From Streptomyces sp. CA-210063 (lineage in GTDB: Bacteria; Actinomycetota; Actinomycetes; Streptomycetales; Streptomycetaceae), in assembly GCF_024612015.1 (NCBI RefSeq), contig NZ_CP102512.1:5146001-5210000 (forward strand): a stretch of 64,000 nt of DNA, given 5' to 3'. Shown here one piece after another: positions 35,273-44,510 of this stretch. The notes under the pieces are model-generated. The model did not search any database, was not told where the DNA came from, and saw only the letters and a list, made by a program, of their open reading frames with translations. Both the position numbers and the translations under genes were made by a program. Positions within the stretch are counted from its first letter, which is position 1; each line of letters starts with the position of its first letter.

Positions 35273-36055
35273 TCAGCCCAGGACGTGCCGCAGATACGAC
35301 CGCGGGTCGGCGAGGTAGCGGCGCCAGTGGTCGACCAGAGCGAGCTCGTCCCAGGCCACCCGGCGCATGCCGTGGTCGCCGACCTCGATGATGTCCGCGC
35401 CGGGAAGGGCGGTCAGCAGCGGGGAGTGGGTGGCGCAGATGACCTGGCCGCCACACTTCACCAACTGGTCGATGTGGCCGAGCAGTTCGAGGCAGGACGT
35501 GAACGACAGCGCCGCTTCCGGCTCGTCCATCACATACAGGCCGGGCTGGAGGAACTTCCCCCGGAACGCCGCGAGGAAGCCCTCGCCGTGACTGACCGAC
35601 TCCGGGGCGAAGCCTTCCCGGTCCAGCGCGTCCAGCGCCGTCTCCGCGCGCAGGAAGAAGCCCTTGCGGGCGGACCAGCTGCCCAGCATCCGCCGTCCAC
35701 GCGGCGCCGCGTCGAACCGGATCCGCTCGCCCAGCACCGACTTCGGGCGCTGACTGGCGTAACGCCAGTCGTGCGAGCCGCCCCAGGAGTCCAGGCCGAA
35801 GCCTTCGGCGAGGGCCTCGACGAGGGTCGACTTGCCCGAGCCGTTCTCACCGACCAGATAGGTCACCGGCGCGGTGAAGCGCAGGCCGTCCGCGACGAGC
35901 CCGCGCACACAGGGCACGGACCAAGGCCATTGCCCTTCATCGGGTTCCCCTCCGCCGGGGTCCCCCTCGCCGGGGTCCCGTTCGCCGGGGACCCGTTCGC
36001 CGGGGTCCCGTTCGCCGGACGAGGCAACGTGAGCGTACGCACGTTCGACAATCAC
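35273..36055 (-). CDS. AAA/ABC-type ATPase
   Basis: A 260-residue soluble P-loop ATPase. Walker A is GENGSGKST, Walker B is LYVMDEPEAAL and the switch histidine is in ATHSPLL, as in single-domain ABC-like or OLD-type ATPases without membrane parts. The N-terminal 40 residues are a low-complexity GERDP repeat encoded by a 15-bp minisatellite. The start is GTG 36055 (VIVERAYAHV). No transporter or nuclease partner is adjacent, so its role is open; it could be a cytosolic ATP-binding accessory protein. Confidence 0.82.
   Translation of the reverse strand: MIVERAYAHVASSGERDPGERVPGERDPGEGDPGGGEPDEGQWPWSVPCVRGLVADGLRFTAPVTYLVGENGSGKSTLVEALAEGFGLDSWGGSHDWRYASQRPKSVLGERIRFDAAPRGRRMLGSWSARKGFFLRAETALDALDREGFAPESVSHGEGFLAAFRGKFLQPGLYVMDEPEAALSFTSCLELLGHIDQLVKCGGQVICATHSPLLTALPGADIIEVGDHGMRRVAWDELALVDHWRRYLADPRSYLRHVLG
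35941..36015. repeat. 15-bp minisatellite, 5 copies, in ATPase N-terminus
   Basis: Units of CGGGGTCCCGTTCGC and variants at 35941, 35956, 35971, 35986 and 36001 encode GERDP-like pentapeptides near the N-terminus of the leftward ATPase. The unit length keeps the frame. Confidence 0.8.
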
Positions 36056-36129
36056 GCCGCCGAGTCTCCCACGAGGCGGCCGAGATCCACCCGAACCGGC
36101 CACTCCGGGCACGTCGCCTCGCGAACTAA

Positions 36130-36172
36130 CTTGCGTAAGTCAAGCAATCAGCTTATGGTTGAGTAAGTCAAG
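36130..36172 (+). promoter_or_regulatory. Paired operators upstream of MFS gene, 28 bp apart
   Basis: CTTGC-GTAAG-TCAAG (36130-36144) and GTTGA-GTAAG-TCAAG (36158-36172) match the pair at 26024-26066 in sequence and in exact 28-bp spacing. The second copy ends 60 bp before the MFS ATG. They probably bind the same unidentified regulator. Confidence 0.72.
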
Positions 36173-36232
36173 CAAAGCAGTGGCGATGAAGCCCTCTCCC
36201 AACCCCTCTCTCTCCTGACGAAAGGCCCCGCC

Positions 36233-37717
36233 ATGTCCCACACCCTTGCCCGACCCGCCGACGCGGGGGCCGGCGCCCCGTCGCGGCCGAACGCCGTGGT
36301 GGCGGTGCTGGCGCTGGCCGGGATCGTCGTCGCGCTGATGCAGACGCTGGTCATTCCGATCGTGCCGGAGCTGCCGAGGCTGCTGGACGCGCCGGCGTCG
36401 GACACCGCGTGGGCGGTGACCGCGACGCTGCTGGCGGCGGCGGTGGCCACGCCGGTCGTCGGACGGCTCGGCGACATGTTCGGGAAGCGGCGGATGCTGC
36501 TGCTGAGCATCGTGCTGCTGGTGTCCGGTTCGGTGGTCTGCGCGCTGGCCGACTCGCTCGTCCCGATGATCATCGGGCGAGGGCTCCAGGGGCTGGCGGC
36601 CGCCGTCATCCCACTCGGCATCAGCATCATGCGGGACGTTCTGCCCGCCGAGCGCCTCGCCGGGTCGACCGCGCTGATGAGCGCCTCCCTCGGGGTCGGC
36701 GGCGCCCTCGGTCTGCCCGCCGCCGCGTTCATCGCGGACAACTGGGACTGGCACCTCCTGTTCTGGACCTCCGCCGCCCTGGGCGCCCTGTCCTTCCTGC
36801 TGGTCCTGATGGTCGTACCGGAGTCGAAGGTCCGCACCGGCGGCCGTTTCGACCTCGTCGGCTCGCTCGGGCTGTCCGCCGGGCTGGTCTCGCTGCTGCT
36901 GGCCGTCTCCAAGGGCGGCGACTGGGGCTGGACGAGCGGGACGACGCTGGGACTGTTCGGCGCCGCGGTCGTCGTCCTCGCCTCGTGGGGCGTCTACGAG
37001 CTGCGGGCGAAGCGGCCGCTGGTCGATCTGCGGACCACCGCCCGGCCGCAGGTGCTGTTCACCAACCTGGCCTCGATCGCGCTCGGCTTCTCGATGTTCG
37101 CCATGTCGCTGGTCCTGCCGCAGCTGCTCCAGCTGCCGGAGGAGACCGGCTACGGCCTCGGCAAGTCCATGATGACCGTCGGTCTGGTGCTGGCCCCGCA
37201 GGGTCTGGTGATGATGGCCATGTCCGCCGTGTCCGCGGCACTCACCAAGGCCAAGGGGCCCAAGGTGACGCTGATGATCGGCGCGCTGATCGTCGCCGCC
37301 GGCTACGGCCTCAACATCGTCCTCATGAGCGAGGTCTGGCACCTCATCCTGGTCTCCTGCATCATCGGCGGCGGTGTCGGCTTCACCTACGGCGCGATGC
37401 CCGCCCTGATCATGGGTGCCGTGCCGGAGTCCGAGACGGCCGCCGCGAACAGCCTCAACACGCTGATGCGCTCCCTCGGCACCTCGTTCGCCAGCGCCCT
37501 CGCCGGCGTCATCCTCGCCCAGATGACCACCGACTTCGGCGGCTACGCCCTTCCCTCCGAGAACGGCTTCAAGGTCGTCATGGCCATCGGCGCCGGCGCC
37601 GCCCTCCTCGCCTTCCTCCTCGCCTCCTTCATCCCGAAGCGCCGCGCGGCCGTCCCGGCGGCCGCCGCCGAAGGCCCGGCCGAGGAGCGGGCGGAGGTCG
37701 CCGGAGCGAAGGCGTAA
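36233..37717 (+). CDS. MFS drug/proton antiporter (DHA2-like)
   Basis: A 494-residue polytopic transporter, probably 14 helices. The MFS loop motif appears as GRLGDMFGKRRM, motif C-like glycine-rich helices follow (ASLGVGGALGLPAAAF), and the C-terminal half has TYGAMPALIMGAVP. Such proteins export drugs or metabolites using the proton gradient. ATG 36233 follows GAAAGG. Its promoter carries the paired CTTGn-N5-TCAAG operators, so it is likely induced together with the GtrA-like gene. It ends at a strong terminator. Export of the megasynthase product is possible but unsupported. Confidence 0.9.
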   Translation: MSHTLARPADAGAGAPSRPNAVVAVLALAGIVVALMQTLVIPIVPELPRLLDAPASDTAWAVTATLLAAAVATPVVGRLGDMFGKRRMLLLSIVLLVSGSVVCALADSLVPMIIGRGLQGLAAAVIPLGISIMRDVLPAERLAGSTALMSASLGVGGALGLPAAAFIADNWDWHLLFWTSAALGALSFLLVLMVVPESKVRTGGRFDLVGSLGLSAGLVSLLLAVSKGGDWGWTSGTTLGLFGAAVVVLASWGVYELRAKRPLVDLRTTARPQVLFTNLASIALGFSMFAMSLVLPQLLQLPEETGYGLGKSMMTVGLVLAPQGLVMMAMSAVSAALTKAKGPKVTLMIGALIVAAGYGLNIVLMSEVWHLILVSCIIGGGVGFTYGAMPALIMGAVPESETAAANSLNTLMRSLGTSFASALAGVILAQMTTDFGGYALPSENGFKVVMAIGAGAALLAFLLASFIPKRRAAVPAAAAEGPAEERAEVAGAKA

Positions 37718-37757
37718 CGCCCCCGGACCACAGCCCCCGCTCCACCCCCCACAGCGA

Positions 37758-37785
37758 AACCCCCAGGCCCAGGGCCTGGGGGGTT
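37758..37785. terminator. GC-rich hairpin terminator
   Basis: CCCCCAGGCCC and GGGCCTGGGGG flank a single A, giving a strong stem-loop with CCAGG-type loop, between convergent MFS and lysyl-oxidase-like genes. Confidence 0.8.
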
Positions 37786-37817
37786 CGTTGTTCGTGCCGA
37801 GCCGCGACTCTCGTCCG

Positions 37818-39620
37818 TTACGGCGCGTCGATCAGGTCGTGCGGCGGTACCTGGACCGTGCGCTTGCCCGCGTCGCCGCCGAGGACGACCTTGCGGAGCG
37901 CGATGTTGTTCTTGTGGTTCGTCTCCTGGAGACGGTTCTCCGGGTTGGCGATGACCTGGATGTAGTACGTGCCGTTGGGCAGGTCGGTGATGTCGAAGGA
38001 CTGGCCGGGACGGTACTGGGTGTACGTGTCGCCGGAGCCGACGTCGAGGACCTCACGTACGGAGATGGCGTCCTGCGAACCGCACGCGGTGGACAGGTCG
38101 GTGTTCTCCGGGTGCCAGTTGGCGTTCTTCACCGTGTAGTCGATGGCGTCGGTGTTGGCCAGGCAGAACGCCTCCTTGCCGGAGCGCACCTCCTTCGTCT
38201 GGTCCTCGCTGAGCAGGCGGTAGCTGGCGAAGTCCGTGAAGTGCCAGTGCTCGTGGCCCTCGCGCGGGTCCCACTCCATGGTGCCGGTGGGGGTGTAGCC
38301 GACCTGCTTGCCGTCGGCGTCGTAGAAGTACTGGTACGCGTCCATCAGGTCCGCGCCGGGCTTGCGGAAGCCGTCGACGACGAGGGGCGCGGGGCCCGCG
38401 TTCCAGACGTTCGCGCTGAAGGCGAGGTAGTCCTTGCCGGCCACGTCGCCGTCCTCGCCGTCGGTGATGGCGATGTCCCAGGCGGGCAGCGACCGCAGGT
38501 CAGGCTTGGGGATGTTCGCCGGGGCGCCCGCCTTGCCGGTGGGCCGCTTGGGGGCGGCCTTCAGGGCGGGCGCGATGCGGGAGCCATCGGTGTGGCCCTT
38601 GCCGTCGCCGAGGTGGTGGGCGAGGCCCCGGTCCTTGAGGGCGAAGGACAGCTCCGGCGGCGTCGGGGCGTCGGCGCCGCGCGGGCCGTAGTGGCCGTCC
38701 TGGGCCGGCTGTCCGGCCGGGGCCGACTGGGCGGCGTGGTCGCCGCCGTGAGCACCGCCGTGGTGGGCGGAGGACGACGACTTCGACGGGGCCAGGCCCG
38801 CGCCGCCGCCCTCCTCGGTCTCCTCCCGCACCGTCACCTTGACGGTCGGCCGGTCGTCGGGCATGCCGAACAGATCGCGGTACTTCTTCGCCACGCCCAC
38901 CTGGGCGGTGTACTCGCCGACCGGCAGGTCCACCGCACCCCCCTCGTAGTCCCACGTGGTGGTGTTGGCCGCCCAGCCCTTCTCGACGCCCCACACCGAG
39001 CCGAGCGTCCACGGGTTGGTGGAGCAGCTCTGCGGATAGTGGTTGGTCGCCGGGGCGTCCGGGCGGATCCGGCCCGAGGCGTTGTTCGGGCAGAAGTTCC
39101 CCTCGCTCTTCACCACTTCGTCGCCGGCCGCGTTCTTGACCGAGATCTCCAGGAAGCCGGGCAGCCCGGAGAAGTCGTTGAACAGCCCCTTGGGCAGGGT
39201 CTTCGTCTTCGTGGTCTTGCCGTCGCGGAGGATCTGCTTGGCGACGATCGGGTCCTTGTACGACTTCCGCGTCACCTGGAACTCCAGGGGCGCGTTGTCG
39301 ACCGTGACGTACGTCCCGAGCTGCAGGAAGACGCCCTGGGACCACTCGGAGCGGGTGAGCGTCACGGAGTTCGACGCGGCGATCAGCTTGAGCTCCGGCT
39401 TCCCGGGCGTCGCGGCGGGCGCGGCACCGGCGCCGGGAGCGGCCCCGGCGATGGCGGCCACCACGGTGAGCGACGCCAGGGCGGCGAGACCCGGACGGGA
39501 CAGGCGGCTGCGGCGCTCCCGGCCTCTCGTCCGGCCGGTCGCCCCCTCGCCCGTACCGTCGGCCCCCGGCCCGTTCGTCGGACTGCTCGGACTGTTCGAA
39601 CTGGTCATCTGGCTGGTCAT
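37818..39620 (-). CDS. Secreted lysyl-oxidase-like protein
   Basis: A 600-residue exported protein. After a long Ser/Thr/Arg N-terminus comes a signal segment (LAALASLTVVAAIAGAAPGA), then a beta-rich region, a His/Gly/Ala-rich linker (SSSSAHHGGAHGGDH), and a C-terminal lysyl oxidase domain with the copper-binding HEHWH (His456, His458, His460) in GHEHWHFTDF. Animal lysyl oxidase oxidises lysines using copper and a Lys-Tyr quinone; the bacterial members' substrates are not established. ATG 39620 follows GAGGA; ATG 39608 is close. It is divergent from the SCO2400-type gene. Confidence 0.85.
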   Translation of the reverse strand: MTSQMTSSNSPSSPTNGPGADGTGEGATGRTRGRERRSRLSRPGLAALASLTVVAAIAGAAPGAGAAPAATPGKPELKLIAASNSVTLTRSEWSQGVFLQLGTYVTVDNAPLEFQVTRKSYKDPIVAKQILRDGKTTKTKTLPKGLFNDFSGLPGFLEISVKNAAGDEVVKSEGNFCPNNASGRIRPDAPATNHYPQSCSTNPWTLGSVWGVEKGWAANTTTWDYEGGAVDLPVGEYTAQVGVAKKYRDLFGMPDDRPTVKVTVREETEEGGGAGLAPSKSSSSAHHGGAHGGDHAAQSAPAGQPAQDGHYGPRGADAPTPPELSFALKDRGLAHHLGDGKGHTDGSRIAPALKAAPKRPTGKAGAPANIPKPDLRSLPAWDIAITDGEDGDVAGKDYLAFSANVWNAGPAPLVVDGFRKPGADLMDAYQYFYDADGKQVGYTPTGTMEWDPREGHEHWHFTDFASYRLLSEDQTKEVRSGKEAFCLANTDAIDYTVKNANWHPENTDLSTACGSQDAISVREVLDVGSGDTYTQYRPGQSFDITDLPNGTYYIQVIANPENRLQETNHKNNIALRKVVLGGDAGKRTVQVPPHDLIDAP

Positions 39621-40057
39621 CGGTTCCTCGTCTGCGAGTGCCATGGTCAGTGGCATCGGACTGGACAGCCCACGGACGGCGACCGGTCGGCCGACCGTAC
39701 GGCGCACCCCAACGCGCCTGGGCCCGGCCGGGCTTGCTCCGGCCGCCCTGTGAGCAACCTGTGAGATTGGTAAACGGCGTGTGCGGGTTGCCTGTTGAGG
39801 CGGAATTCGACGAACGGGGCGGCGAGGACGGCTCAAACAGTGGCGAGCACGGCTCAAACACATGCCCGCACATCCCTGCGGAACCGGCTCCAAGTCCCCG
39901 AAGGATCCACGCAGGAGCATCACACAGCCTGCACACAGCTCTGAGAATGGCTCGTTAGCGTTGCTGACCGCTCGATCCGCTCGATCCCACGTGCGAACGT
40001 GACGTGACCGGGCCGCGGCCCGGCGGGTCGGCGGCATGCCCACACAGGAAGACCTCC
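39621..40057. other. Divergent promoter region, no gene seen
   Basis: About 440 bp between two divergent genes. It contains a direct repeat (CGGCTCAAACA at about 39830 and 39852). I see no coding frame with convincing codon use and no clear operator palindrome. Confidence 0.55.
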
Positions 40058-41263
40058 ATGGACTACTGCACCTCATGTCGCCGACATCTCAACGGCGCCC
40101 TCGTGTGCCCCGGCTGCGGCGCCTACGCGCCCGACATAGCCCCGGCCGCGATCGACAGCCGCGTCGGCCCGTCCCGGGCGACCGGGACGACCGGGACGAC
40201 CGGGACGACCACCGGGTCGGTGATGCTCCCGATGGTGCCGACCGTGCCCGCGGCGACATGGGAGTACGGCGCCACGGACGGCGGTTGGCACGAGGACGCA
40301 CCGGCGCACGGCTTGGCGGATCACGGCTTGGTGGGGGACGAGTTCGCGGAAGACAGGTTCGCGGCGGACGAGTACGGCACAGGGCGGTTGGCGGGGGACG
40401 GCTTCGCGACCGACCGGTTGGCGACGGACGGCTTCTCGGCTGACCGCTCGGCCGCCGGGGCGCCCGCGGCTGGCCTCGGACTCGGCGGGAACGGGGGCGG
40501 GGGCGGGGCCGCGCGGTCCGAGGCCCCGCTCAACGAGACGTCCGGCATCTCCGGCATCGAGGACGTGAACCCGGACGTGGACGTGGAGGGTGTGCCGGCG
40601 GCGCCGCAGGGGCGGGCCGCGCGGCGGCGCCAGCTGGCGCGGTGGAAGAAGAACCAGCGCCGGGCCGTGGTCGCGACCGCCGTCGCGCTGGTCGGCGGCG
40701 GCCTGACCGTCATCGGGATGGACCGGCAGTCCACCGACCGCACCCAGGCGGCCACGGCGCCGGACGCCGAGAGCCTGGGCGGCGTCGAGGAGCAGGGCTC
40801 GCAGCGCGGCCGTACGTCGGCGACGGAGACCGACGACACCCGGCGCACCTCGGACACCCCCGCCAAGCGGTCACCGGGCACCAGCACCTCGCGCAGCGAC
40901 CGCTCGGCCGTCGATACGCCGAACTCCCGCGAGGGCGACCCCAACACGCCGCGGACGGCCTCGCCGACGCCGTCCGCCGAGCAGGCGCGGACCGGCTCCT
41001 CCAGCAACGGCAAGACGGCCACCGACGCCGCGACCGGCACACCGACGGACAAGGCGACCACGCCTCCGGCCGCCGACGACGCCGGCTCCTCGACGGACAC
41101 GGGCACGGGCACGGGCACCGACACCGGCACGGACACGGGCAGCGGCACGGACTCCGGCTCGGACACGGGCACGGGCACGGGCACGTCGGGCGGTTCGAGC
41201 TCCGACACGGCGACGACTTCACCGTCGGGGCTGTGCCTGCTCGGCATCGTGTGCGTGAGCTGA
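40058..41263 (+). CDS. SCO2400-family zinc-ribbon membrane protein
   Basis: A 401-residue protein beginning MDYCTSCRRHLNG with the zinc-ribbon CxxC pairs CTSC and CPGC, which I recognise as the start of the SCO2400 family. A single membrane helix (about residues 205-230, VVATAVALVGGGLTVIG) separates it from a long Ser/Thr/Gly/Asp-rich tail with a GTGTDTG-type repeat, probably extracytoplasmic and disordered, ending in a Cys pair (LCLLGIVCVS). Function unknown. ATG 40058 follows CACAGGAAG. Encoding DNA contains short repeats (GGGACGACC three times). Confidence 0.82.
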   Translation: MDYCTSCRRHLNGALVCPGCGAYAPDIAPAAIDSRVGPSRATGTTGTTGTTTGSVMLPMVPTVPAATWEYGATDGGWHEDAPAHGLADHGLVGDEFAEDRFAADEYGTGRLAGDGFATDRLATDGFSADRSAAGAPAAGLGLGGNGGGGGAARSEAPLNETSGISGIEDVNPDVDVEGVPAAPQGRAARRRQLARWKKNQRRAVVATAVALVGGGLTVIGMDRQSTDRTQAATAPDAESLGGVEEQGSQRGRTSATETDDTRRTSDTPAKRSPGTSTSRSDRSAVDTPNSREGDPNTPRTASPTPSAEQARTGSSSNGKTATDAATGTPTDKATTPPAADDAGSSTDTGTGTGTDTGTDTGSGTDSGSDTGTGTGTSGGSSSDTATTSPSGLCLLGIVCVS

Positions 41264-41397
41264 CGCCGACCGGTCGGCCGCCGTACGGGGACTGACCGGC
41301 GTACGCGGGCTTACGACCGTAGGGGGCTGACCGTCATCCGGCGGTCAGCCCTCTCCCATCCCGCAGGCGTCGTCGCTGCTGCTGTTGTTGTCAGCGT

Positions 41398-41874
41398 TCA
41401 CCGGCCATCGGCCATCGGCCGTGGCCAGGAACGTCCGCTGGCGCGTTCGATGTCGGTGTTGAACTGCTCCAGGTCGGCGACGAAGCGCTGGAGGCGTTCG
41501 GCGGGCCAGTCGGCGATGACGCCGGTCAGGCCGGTGACGAACTCCTCGCGCTGCTCGGCGAGGCGCGCGGAGCCCTTGTCGGTGATGCGGAACTTGCGGG
41601 CCACTCCCCCGTCGGGGTCGAGGGTCCGCTCCACCAGGCCGTCGCGCAGAAGCGCCGAGGTCTGCCGGGTGAACGTGGACGCGGCGAACCCGAACGCCTC
41701 CACGAAGTCCGGGATGGACATGGGCCCTTGGGCCTCGAGTCTGCTGAGCAGGACGTAGGCGCTGCGGTCCAGGGCCCCGCCGTCGCGGACGCCTCGGGGC
41801 GTCGACGTCTCGCGGTTCCGCGTCAGGATCAGCAGCTCCCGCTCGATGCGCTCCCCCGCCTCTCGGGCATCCAC
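41398..41874 (-). CDS. MarR-family transcriptional regulator
   Basis: A 158-residue dimeric regulator: DNA-binding wing with SIPDFVEAFGFAASTFTRQ and LLRDGLVERTLDPDGGV, flanked by dimerisation helices. The start is GTG 41874 with AGGAGG eight bases upstream; upstream in-frame ATGs would fall over the promoter. It is divergent from the P450-ferredoxin operon, and several TGCAC/GTGCA half-sites lie between them, so it very likely represses both. Confidence 0.88.
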   Translation of the reverse strand: MDAREAGERIERELLILTRNRETSTPRGVRDGGALDRSAYVLLSRLEAQGPMSIPDFVEAFGFAASTFTRQTSALLRDGLVERTLDPDGGVARKFRITDKGSARLAEQREEFVTGLTGVIADWPAERLQRFVADLEQFNTDIERASGRSWPRPMADGR

Positions 41875-41935
41875 GCCGGTCTCCTCCTGTCTGCCTGGCC
41901 TCCATGGGCCCCTCACCCTACGTCGAATTTGCGCC

Positions 41936-41995
41936 ATGCATAGAGAGTGCATGATGCACCGTTGATGCACGATGCACTACCTGTGTAGCGTGCAT
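41936..41995. promoter_or_regulatory. MarR-type operator region
   Basis: A near-perfect 13-bp palindrome GTGCA-TGA-TGCAC at 41947-41959, plus further ATGCAC half-sites at 41965 and 41972 and GTGCAT at about 41990, lie between the MarR and P450 genes. Several half-sites in one short region suit cooperative MarR binding. Confidence 0.65.
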
Positions 41996-42035
41996 TCCCG
42001 TCTCCCTCCCCTCCCCCACATAAGGAGATACAGAG

Positions 42036-43346
42036 ATGGGCCAGGTCGAAACGAGCCAAGACGGAACAACCCGCACCAACCAGACCAAGCCGGACAGGGG
42101 TCATCGCACCGAATCGGGCGGGGACGCCGATGTCGTCCGGCTGCCGATGCCGAGCGCCGGCCCCCTGGACCCGCCCGCCGCATGGGAACGGCTGCGGGCG
42201 AAGTGCCCGGTGGCCACGGTGGAGTTGCCGAGCGGCGACCGGGCGAAGTTCGTGAGCCGTTACGACGACGTCCGCGCCCTCCTGTCCGACCCCCGCTTCT
42301 CCCGTCCGCGCGCCGGGGACGACACCGCGCGGATCTCCGCCGACGGCTCGGGCGGCGTCGCGGCCGACGCGTCCTCCGAGTACGCGCTGGCGATCCCGGA
42401 GACCGGCGAGCCGCATCTGCGCTGGCGGCGCCAGGTGGGCCGGTACTTCACCGCGAAACGCATGGCGGCCCTGCGCCCCGGTATGGCGGAGATCGCTGAG
42501 ACCCTGCTCGACGAGATGATCGAGCGCGGACAGCCCGGCGACCTCAAGGCCGCCCTCGGCTTCCCGCTCCCGGTCTACGTCATCTGCGATCTGCTCGGCG
42601 CGCCGGCCGAGGACCGCGACCGCTTCTCGCACTGGTCGGACGCGTTCCTGAACGTCAGCCGTTTCTCGAAGGAGGAGACGGGGGCGGCGTTCACCGAGTT
42701 CGCGCGGTACATGGCCGAACTCGTCGCGGCGAAGCGGACCGAGCCGGGCGAGGACCTGCTCAGCATGCTGATCGTGGAGAGCGCCGCGCTGCCGGAGGCC
42801 GAACGGCTCACCGACGACGAACTCCTCGCCACCGGCATGGGGTTGCTGGTCGCCGGCCACGAGACCACCGCGAACATGATCGGCAAGATGGTCGCGCTGC
42901 TGCTGGCCGACCGCGGCCGCTGGGAGCAGTTGCTCGCCGACCCGTCCCTCGTCCGTACGGCGGTCGAGGAGGTACTCCGCTTCGACGCCAACCTCGGCGG
43001 CTTCGGGATGCGGCGCTATCTGAGCGAGGACGTCGACCTCGACGGGGAGCTGCTGCCCAGCGGCACCACCGTGTTCTGCGGTATGTCCGCCGCCAACCGT
43101 GACGAGCGGGTCTTCACCGCCGCCGACGAGATGGACCTCACCCGCAGCCCCAACCCCCACCTCACCTTCGGCGCCGGCCCCCACTCCTGCCTCGGCCAGG
43201 CCCTCGCCCGCACCGAGCTCCAGGTCGTCCTGGAAGTCCTCCTCCGCAAACTCCCCACCCTCGAACTCGCCGTCCCCGCCGATGAGTTGCGCAAGGTCGA
43301 GGGCCTCCTCGTGGGCGGCCTGCGCGAGGTCCCGGTGCGCTGGTGA
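42036..43346 (+). CDS. Cytochrome P450 (class I, bacterial)
   Basis: A 436-residue soluble P450. The I-helix proton-relay motif AGHETT is near residue 275, the ExxR is in EEVLRF, and the heme-ligand Cys385 is in FGAGPHSCLGQ. The N-terminal 30 residues are polar and have no membrane anchor. It hydroxylates an unknown substrate using electrons from the adjacent ferredoxin. GAGATACAGAG precedes the ATG. It forms an operon with the ferredoxin, under a divergent MarR regulator. Confidence 0.95.
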   Translation: MGQVETSQDGTTRTNQTKPDRGHRTESGGDADVVRLPMPSAGPLDPPAAWERLRAKCPVATVELPSGDRAKFVSRYDDVRALLSDPRFSRPRAGDDTARISADGSGGVAADASSEYALAIPETGEPHLRWRRQVGRYFTAKRMAALRPGMAEIAETLLDEMIERGQPGDLKAALGFPLPVYVICDLLGAPAEDRDRFSHWSDAFLNVSRFSKEETGAAFTEFARYMAELVAAKRTEPGEDLLSMLIVESAALPEAERLTDDELLATGMGLLVAGHETTANMIGKMVALLLADRGRWEQLLADPSLVRTAVEEVLRFDANLGGFGMRRYLSEDVDLDGELLPSGTTVFCGMSAANRDERVFTAADEMDLTRSPNPHLTFGAGPHSCLGQALARTELQVVLEVLLRKLPTLELAVPADELRKVEGLLVGGLREVPVRW

Positions 43347-43360
43347 CGAAGGGAGGCACC

Positions 43361-43567
43361 ATGAAGGTCCTGAAGGTCCACGTCGACGAGGCGAAGTGCT
43401 GCGGCGCCGGCCAGTGCGTCCTCATCGCCCCCGAAGTCTTCGACCAACGCGACGAGGACGGCATCGTCGTACTCCTCGACGCGGAACCCACCCCACCGCA
43501 CCACCCGGCCGTCCGCGAGGCGGCGGCGGTCTGCCCGGCCGCGGCGATCACGCTGGACGGGGAGTGA
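43361..43567 (+). CDS. [3Fe-4S]-type ferredoxin
   Basis: A 68-residue ferredoxin with the cluster pattern C-x5-C (CCGAGQC) and a C-terminal CP (AVCPAAAI), as in actinobacterial P450 partner ferredoxins. It would carry electrons from a reductase (not in the window) to the P450. ATG 43361 is preceded by GGGAGG; the GTG at 43343 that overlaps the P450 stop is the alternative. Confidence 0.92.
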   Translation: MKVLKVHVDEAKCCGAGQCVLIAPEVFDQRDEDGIVVLLDAEPTPPHHPAVREAAAVCPAAAITLDGE

Positions 43568-43706
43568 GGGTCCTGGGCAAGTAGCCTCGCGCAACGGAGA
43601 ACCTGCTCGAAGCCGTGGCACCCCGGCCGGAACTTGCCGCCACGAAAAGCAGCGAACAAGCGGTCCGGGGCTGCCTCGGAGGCGAGGCGGGCTTCCCGTG
43701 CGCCGG

Positions 43707-44510
43707 TCAGATGACGTTGACGGCGTCGAGGAAGCGGGCGGCGAGTTCCGTGTCGCCCGTGACCGTCACGTCGCTGTCGCGCCAGGACGACCGCTGTGTG
43801 CCCCAGTCGGGGAAGGTCAGCGCGGGGGCGGTGACGTGCGCGGCGACCTTGCCGTTCGATGGAGCCAGGGCGCCTGCCTCGTCGATCCACCAGGTCCCGC
43901 CGCCGGGGCCGGTGAGGGTCAGTGCGACGCGGGCGTCGAGCCCGGCGACCGGCGCCTGCGCGACCTGATTGCCGAGTACGGCGATCATCCACGTCAGGAC
44001 CGCGCGCATGCGGTCCGCGTCGGTGGGCGGTGCGGGCCGGCCGAGGGCGGGGGCCATGTCGTGGCGCAGGTGGGTGTGATGGTCGAAGACGAGTGCTCCG
44101 CTGATCAACAGAGCCAGGGGGTGGCGGCCGAGTTCGGCCAGCGGTACCCGTACTCGGGCGGCGGGCGTGCGTCTGACGACGTCGAGGAGGGTGGTGGCTC
44201 GGCGGCCGGCGCGCTGGTACTCGGCCATCACCTTGGCGCGGCTCCAGTGGCGCCGCCGGTCGACGGGGTCTTCGTTCACCTGCTCGAGGCTGGCGGCGAA
44301 GACCGTGCGCACTCCCGAGGGCATGTAGAAGCTGCGCGCGGTGGCACCGATGTGGGCGACGACGTCGGCGATGCGCCAGCCGGCTGCGGCGCTGGGCGCG
44401 GTCCATTCGTCGTCGGTGAGGCCGCTGGTGAAGTTCAGCATCTCGGCGCGTTCGGCGCGCAGGGCGGCGGCCATGTTCGGCAGGTCGGCGGGGGGCAGGC
44501 GCTTGCTCAT
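43707..44510 (-). CDS. Mycothiol-dependent maleylpyruvate-isomerase/DinB-type protein
   Basis: A 267-residue protein with an N-terminal DinB/MDMPI-like four-helix domain (AGWRIADVVAHIG, with likely metal-ligand histidines, and LVFDHHTHLRHD) and a C-terminal SCP2-like part (LTLTGPGGGTWWID). In related enzymes a metal and mycothiol assist isomerisation or detoxification; the substrate is unknown here. Its ATG overlaps the TetR stop (ATGA), so it is coupled to the TetR gene. Confidence 0.78.
   Translation of the reverse strand: MSKRLPPADLPNMAAALRAERAEMLNFTSGLTDDEWTAPSAAAGWRIADVVAHIGATARSFYMPSGVRTVFAASLEQVNEDPVDRRRHWSRAKVMAEYQRAGRRATTLLDVVRRTPAARVRVPLAELGRHPLALLISGALVFDHHTHLRHDMAPALGRPAPPTDADRMRAVLTWMIAVLGNQVAQAPVAGLDARVALTLTGPGGGTWWIDEAGALAPSNGKVAAHVTAPALTFPDWGTQRSSWRDSDVTVTGDTELAARFLDAVNVI

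Noticed and set aside
36233..37717. MFS protein as exporter of the megasynthase product
   Set aside because: It shares operators with the GtrA-like gene and not with the synthase; there is no direct link.
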